The position numbers and the translations under genes are program-made. Positions 43,301-49,300 of a DNA stretch of 64,000 bases are shown in pieces. Numbering within the stretch: the first letter of the stretch is position 1; each line of letters begins with the position of its first letter. The stretch comes from Heterocephalus glaber (Eukaryota; Chordata; Mammalia; Rodentia; Bathyergidae), in assembly GCF_000247695.1 (NCBI RefSeq), contig NW_004624848.1, forward strand, positions 19,325-83,324, in the 5' to 3' direction. The notes under the pieces are model-generated. The model was not told the DNA's origin. It saw only the letters and a program-made list of their open reading frames with translations, and did not search any database.

Positions 43301-46300
43301 CCCTCTCTCTCTTTGGTGGTGCTGGAGATAGAACCCAGGGCCTCACTCGTGCTGAGCAAGTGCTCCATCACGGGGCTACATCTTTAGCTCCCCTACTTAT
43401 TTAGTTCCCTTTCCTTTTTTAAATTGCCCAATCCCCGCAGAAGAAACAGGGTGGAGAAAGGGCGATGCTGCCAAGATGGAAGTGGGAAATTTCTGAGCAG
43501 CGGAGAGGAATAGCACATACCTGCTTACACTCCCCCAGATCAGAGCATCTATGCTGTAGAGATTTTAAAAACATAACAACATTGTGAAACAATCAACCTT
43601 TTTAGTAATTAATTTTGACTTTTCTTATGGCTTCCCAAGGCATTTTCTTCTTCTTACACTTGACTTCCTCCCACCAGAAGGCAAGAATATAGAACAAGGT
43701 AATGGTGCCGAAATCACAAAATTGGAAAGGTAGCACTTTTCAGAAAACAGCTTTTGCTATCTGTTTCTATATTTTAAGTGCTATAGCCTTCAGATTTTAA
43801 AATGTATGGGGCAGTGAGCAGAACGGTTTTTCATACTTTAGTAACTGTCTTGCTAAAATTAGATTCTGATTTTTCTTGAAGTAACCTGGGGTAGTATAAA
43901 GAACAATTTACATTAAAAAACAAACTTTTAGCTAAAAGGTTATAGTGCTTCCCTAAATAAAAATTAAAAACTTGGATCAAGAAAAATGTGGTCTTGTATG
44001 CTTCATGAATTTAATAAATATTTACTGATCGATTAAATGAATAATCAGAACTCTCTTTTTTGCAGTACTGGGGAATGAGCAGGCCCTTCTCACTGAGCTA
44101 CATGGACACCCTTTTTGTTTGTTATTTGGAGAATCACTAAATCATTAAATTGCCCAGACTGGGTTTAAACCTGTAATCCTTTGACCTCAGCCTCCCGGAG
44201 TGCTGGGAGCACCGGGCTGTGCCACCCCCATGCCCAGGAGGAAAGTCAGTCTCCTCTATGCTAAAATCAAATTTGGGAGCTGGGTAGCTCATCAAAAACA
44301 CAGGTTTCCAGACTCTTTCAACAGAGGGCCTGATTAACTTTGTGAGCCTGGGGCTGGGGGTCTGTGTTTTATGTTCTAGGCGAGCTGGAGAGCAAGTTTG
44401 GGAGAGCTCATTACAGGTCCTGTCCAGCCAGCGCTTCTCACCCTGCACTGAGGACAGTGGCTTTAGTAACAGGGAGACCCTGTTCTGAAGATGGATGTGC
44501 TCTTTTCCCCCAGAGAAGTGGCTGACTGGAGCTGAAGCTCACTGCTGTGGCCCAGCTTCTTGAGACAGGGCTGTTTTGCATACGGTCAGCCTAGGAAAAG
44601 ACCTACATTCAAAATCTGATCTTTCAGCTGATTGCTGGGAGGTGACACTAGTGTGAGAGCATGGCTTAGCATATGGGAGGGCCTGGGTTTGATCCCTAGA
44701 ATCACAAAGAAGGAAAACCAAAAACCAACCACATTCGAAGCATGGTTTCTACTGCATGCATATTTCTTTCACACCATTGTGCAGCCTGTAGCCATTGTAA
44801 GTTGGAGATCTTCTGCATTTCCTTTGTACCAAGGAGGAGTTAAAGTGAGCCTTATGGGAGAATGGGTTCTATATACCAATTTGAATTCTGGAGGATGTAC
44901 CTCCCTTTCTCTGTTGTCCGAGTCCCATGGAATTGTACAGGGTAATGGGGATGCGGTTTGGTAGGGGAGGGAAAAGGTCCAAATCCAGATCCTGTGGTAA
45001 TTTACTACTGTGCTATACCAAGCTTCTCTTGGCCTCTAGCAACCTCTTTAGGGAGAGACTTCTGAGCTGAAACATGTTTAGGAAATGCTGTACCTACATC
45101 CCCACCTGGGATTAATGATGCATGGTAGTATGATGAAATAAGAATTTGGGCGGTAAAAAAAATCTTTGATTTGTTTAACCCTTCTCATCTGACATCTTTT
45201 AACACATTTTGGAAAGTGCTTGCATATTTGCCTAAAGAGTATCTATCTAGATCGCTGGCTTTCGAAGAAGTACGGATCCAGGGACCAGCAGCAGCTGCAT
45301 TGCTTCAGAATCTTCTCAGAGTCTCTCAGGGGCCATTCTTGGATTCTCTTGATGTTTGGATTTGCTTTTAGAGGTGCTGGGGATGGGCCCCATGGCCTTG
45401 CATGCTAGGCCAGTGCTGTACCCCGGAGCTGTAGCCCTGAGCACCCCCAGCCTTGGCTTTTGGATGGTCCAGAATAGAGGGACTGATGTAGTTTTCAGAG
45501 GAGCTGCCAGAGCAAGATGGGATGTGATGGTGTCATTTATTAAAACATGCATGCTATTGGGCCATAAATGAGCAGCTGATTAACCTATCAGGCTTGGGTT
45601 AGGCAAAGTGGAGCATTCCCAATTCTCACCTAGTCACTCAAATTTCAGCACCTGTTCTTGGGAAACGGTGGAGCATCTGCTGGTCAGAGTGTGATGGTTT
45701 CCAAGAGGACAGGTGTCTTGAGCCAGGAGGTGACTCCTGGGGATGCACGGCCAGGCAGACCAACGCATCAAACTGGTTTCTTGTGGTCTCCTTGAAAGGT
45801 AAAGGCTGTAGCAGTTTGTGGGCAAGGTGCATATGCTTTTTTCTTTGGTTTTGGTGGCTTTGGAGGCAACTTTTTTTTTTTTTTTTAAACAAATCAGAGG
45901 GTGTGACTTTATGCCGGGCATCGTTTAATGCAAAACAAGGCCTCTAAAAGCTGTCTTCCTATCTAGCAGGAAGGGTTCTGCGAGGGAAAAGTGCACTGTG
46001 GCAATCCAGATATCGTTGAAGCATTGTTGATTTTTGTTTCCGTTCTTTAGACACGGGGTCCTGCTGTGTTGCCAGCCTGTCTCGGAACTGCAGGACTCAT
46101 CCACCTGCGCCAGCTTCCTTTGCAGCTGTACGACAGGAGCCTGCCACTGCGCTGTCCGGCTCTCAGCATTGCCGGACGAGCAGAGATCAGTGAATCTGAA
46201 GTAAAACCAGCTCTGTAGTTTTAGAAAAGCCGATGTTTCTGCAGCGGACACGATTTTGAGAGTAATAAATAGAAAACTAATAATTTTCGGACATATAACT

Positions 46301-49300
46301 TATGATTATATATCAATACATAGATTTCTTCCCCGTGTGCTTTTAACCATAAGAGGGCCAAACTGCCAACTTTAATGGTACATTCTGAAATGAGAATGCC
46401 TGACTTCCACATCGAACTGCCGGCATTGCTGTCACTCTGGTAGCTACGTAAGAAGCTTACTTGGGAAATGATAGAATATTTATGTTTCAGAATTTTCAAT
46501 GCAGGATGAATAAAAAATTAAAACAATCCTTGAACATAGTTCAAATAGTGTTCTAATCTTATTTAAAAATATATATCATCACCATCACACTCGTAAGTAA
46601 GTACTGCTTATCTAATTCTCACAGGTTAGCAAATGCCAAGCCAGTGACAGGAAAAGACTCCAGGGCATTACAGAGTTTTTCTTCTCTTGAATTCCTTGCT
46701 CTCTTTTGACCTTATCTATCTTAAGCAGCTAGAATTTTCCACTGTCATTGCCTGAAAGGAACAACATAGAGGTTTGCAGGTAACAAAGGTCAAATTCTTG
46801 GTATTTGATTCTCAAATAGTTAAGTTTGATCTTTGGTACTAAATTTATAAAATCAGAAAAGACAAGACCGGGGTTTTACTACCCACAGACCGGACAAGAG
46901 ATGTGGAACAGACAGGGAGAGTGGAAGAGTTTTTTCCTTCTGTCCCCCGGATTGCACCTCAGGGAAAACGCACATTTCCCGCACTGGTTTCTGGGGTCTG
47001 GGAACAGGGGTGGCCTGGGTCCTCTGCTAATCACACTCACCCACGTGGCAGGACCCACAGAGCTGTTGTGGAGCCTTGCTTGACCTAGGAGGAACAGAGG
47101 GGAAGTGGCCGGAAGGGCTGGGATCCATGGAGCTAATCATGACCATGCAGTTGTCCAGGGCTCAGCCCACTCAGGAAGGGCAAAACGTGTCCCGTGAGCC
47201 ACGGAGTGCCACGGATACAGCAGGAGGCCACTGCATGTGACAGTGCCTACCACAGGCAAGTGAAGACACGTGACAACAGGAGGCAGAGGACCAGATCACT
47301 CCGCTGTCTCAGGGCGCGCTGGGATCATCGTCTGAGGAGAGGCGGCCGGGTCCCTCCCCCCAGGGCTCCCACACAGTGTCCTAGCGCTGCAGAGACCGCT
47401 GGGCTCAGCTGCAACCCCAGGAGAGCAGAAGTGAGTAAGGCTTTTGCTGATTCAGTGTCAGTTACCAGCACCTGGAAGAGCAGAAGCTTGAAACAGAAGA
47501 AAACTTTGACCATAGGAAAATAGAGATCCACACGAGTAAAAATTTCATATTCCTTTGAAAATATGAACCGAATGGCACTCTGTTAGCTCAGGGTTTCATT
47601 TCCCCTGTCATTAGAGGAACCTAAGAGTATCTTTCTCAAGGGTTGTCTTGAGGATTAGAGGTAAAATACATAACTCACTCAGCATAGTTCCTTATATTCA
47701 TTAGGTGTTATAAAAATATTAACAACTATTCTTACCATTTTATCTATCATTTTAAATTTGGAAATTCACCTACTTTCTTATATACTAGCTTCCAAAATTT
47801 TTTTTAAAGGCCTTACTTTTGTTTTTCTACCAAAGTGCTTAAAAATGATTCAAGGGGTAGAGCACAGAATGTGAATTTTATAGGCATGAGATTTGTGTGA
47901 AGGCAATATCACAGAATGATTAATTGCATTAATAGGCATTGTCTTTCCTTCCCAACAAACCACAAAACAAGCTTCTGTAATTTGGATGTCTCCCCCCAAA
48001 GGTCCATGAGTTCAAAGCTTGGTTCCCAGCCCAAAGCACTATGGGTAGGTCATATTAGCTTCCCTGTTGCTGAGACACAATACTCAACACCTACAACTTG
48101 GAGGAGGAAAAGTCTAATTTAGCTCATGTTTTGGGGGACTTCAGCCCCTAGTTGGGTGGCTCCAAAGCAGGAATATCATGGCGGAGGCCTTGGCACCGTA
48201 TATCTACTAAGGACACAGTAGCCTCGCAGCAGAACCAGGACAGTGCTTATAAAATGTACTTTGGGAAGTTCCTTGCAAGGATGAACATGATTTTAATAAT
48301 CATTATTGGTGACAATGTTTAAATAGCTCAAAAGAACAAAGGAGAGGCCTTTGGTGATGTGTTCTACCTTAAAAGGGTTGATTAAGGAAAGTTTCTCCTT
48401 CCATTTAAGAAAGATATTTTATTTGACAATCTACTAGTAAATTGTAAATGATCAAGCTGAAAGTCATTTTTAACTGTTGGTTTTTCTTGTGCATGTAGAT
48501 TAAGATATTTTACTTTACCTAACTGCAAATACATCTAATACTGCTTGGTCAAATATGCATGAGTCTGTATGTTCTGCAAGAACTTTCTGACTTAATTTAA
48601 TTAGTATTAAGTGTAATTTGGATGTCTTACAAGTGAACAGTCTTGATAGCATTAGTTATCCAGATACTATAAAATGGAGAAATGAAAAATTGCAGCTGGC
48701 AAGGAAAAACAAAGCAACGAGAGGCAAGCAGGAATAACTCAGCACTATAAATTTCATTACCTGGAGCCTAACGATGGTGATGAAATTTTGCTATCCTTCC
48801 CGGAGAGCTCCTGCCCACTCAGGCAGGGATGCAGCATGTCACCTGGCTGAGTGGAGGTTTTGAACAGAGGGAAAGTCATTCTATTTCCAGATGACTGGGA
48901 GCACACACGGGGTGGGGATTTCTGTGTATGAATTTTGGTGCACACAGCACTCAGCGTGTCCACCTGTCTTCTGCTGAACATCCTATGTACATTATCGGAT
49001 TGAGTCCTCTTGACAACTCATGGACACAGGGACCCTGATTGTGTCTGTTTTATAGAAACATTTCCCTTCATTGCTAGAATTTAAGCCAGTCCCCCAAGTT
49101 TGCTCTCTAACTCCCAATGTTTTACTGTTTCCTTCTGAATTGTTGACTGTGGAATACCGGACTTTAAGGGTCATTAACTGTAAGGATTGCTGCTTGGTTA
49201 CTTGGTTTCTTGAAACAGTACTACAGCTAGAGTTCCCCACATTTCTCCATTGAGAACCTACTTTTGGTGGTGAATTTGAAGCAGGTACTTTCTACTTTCT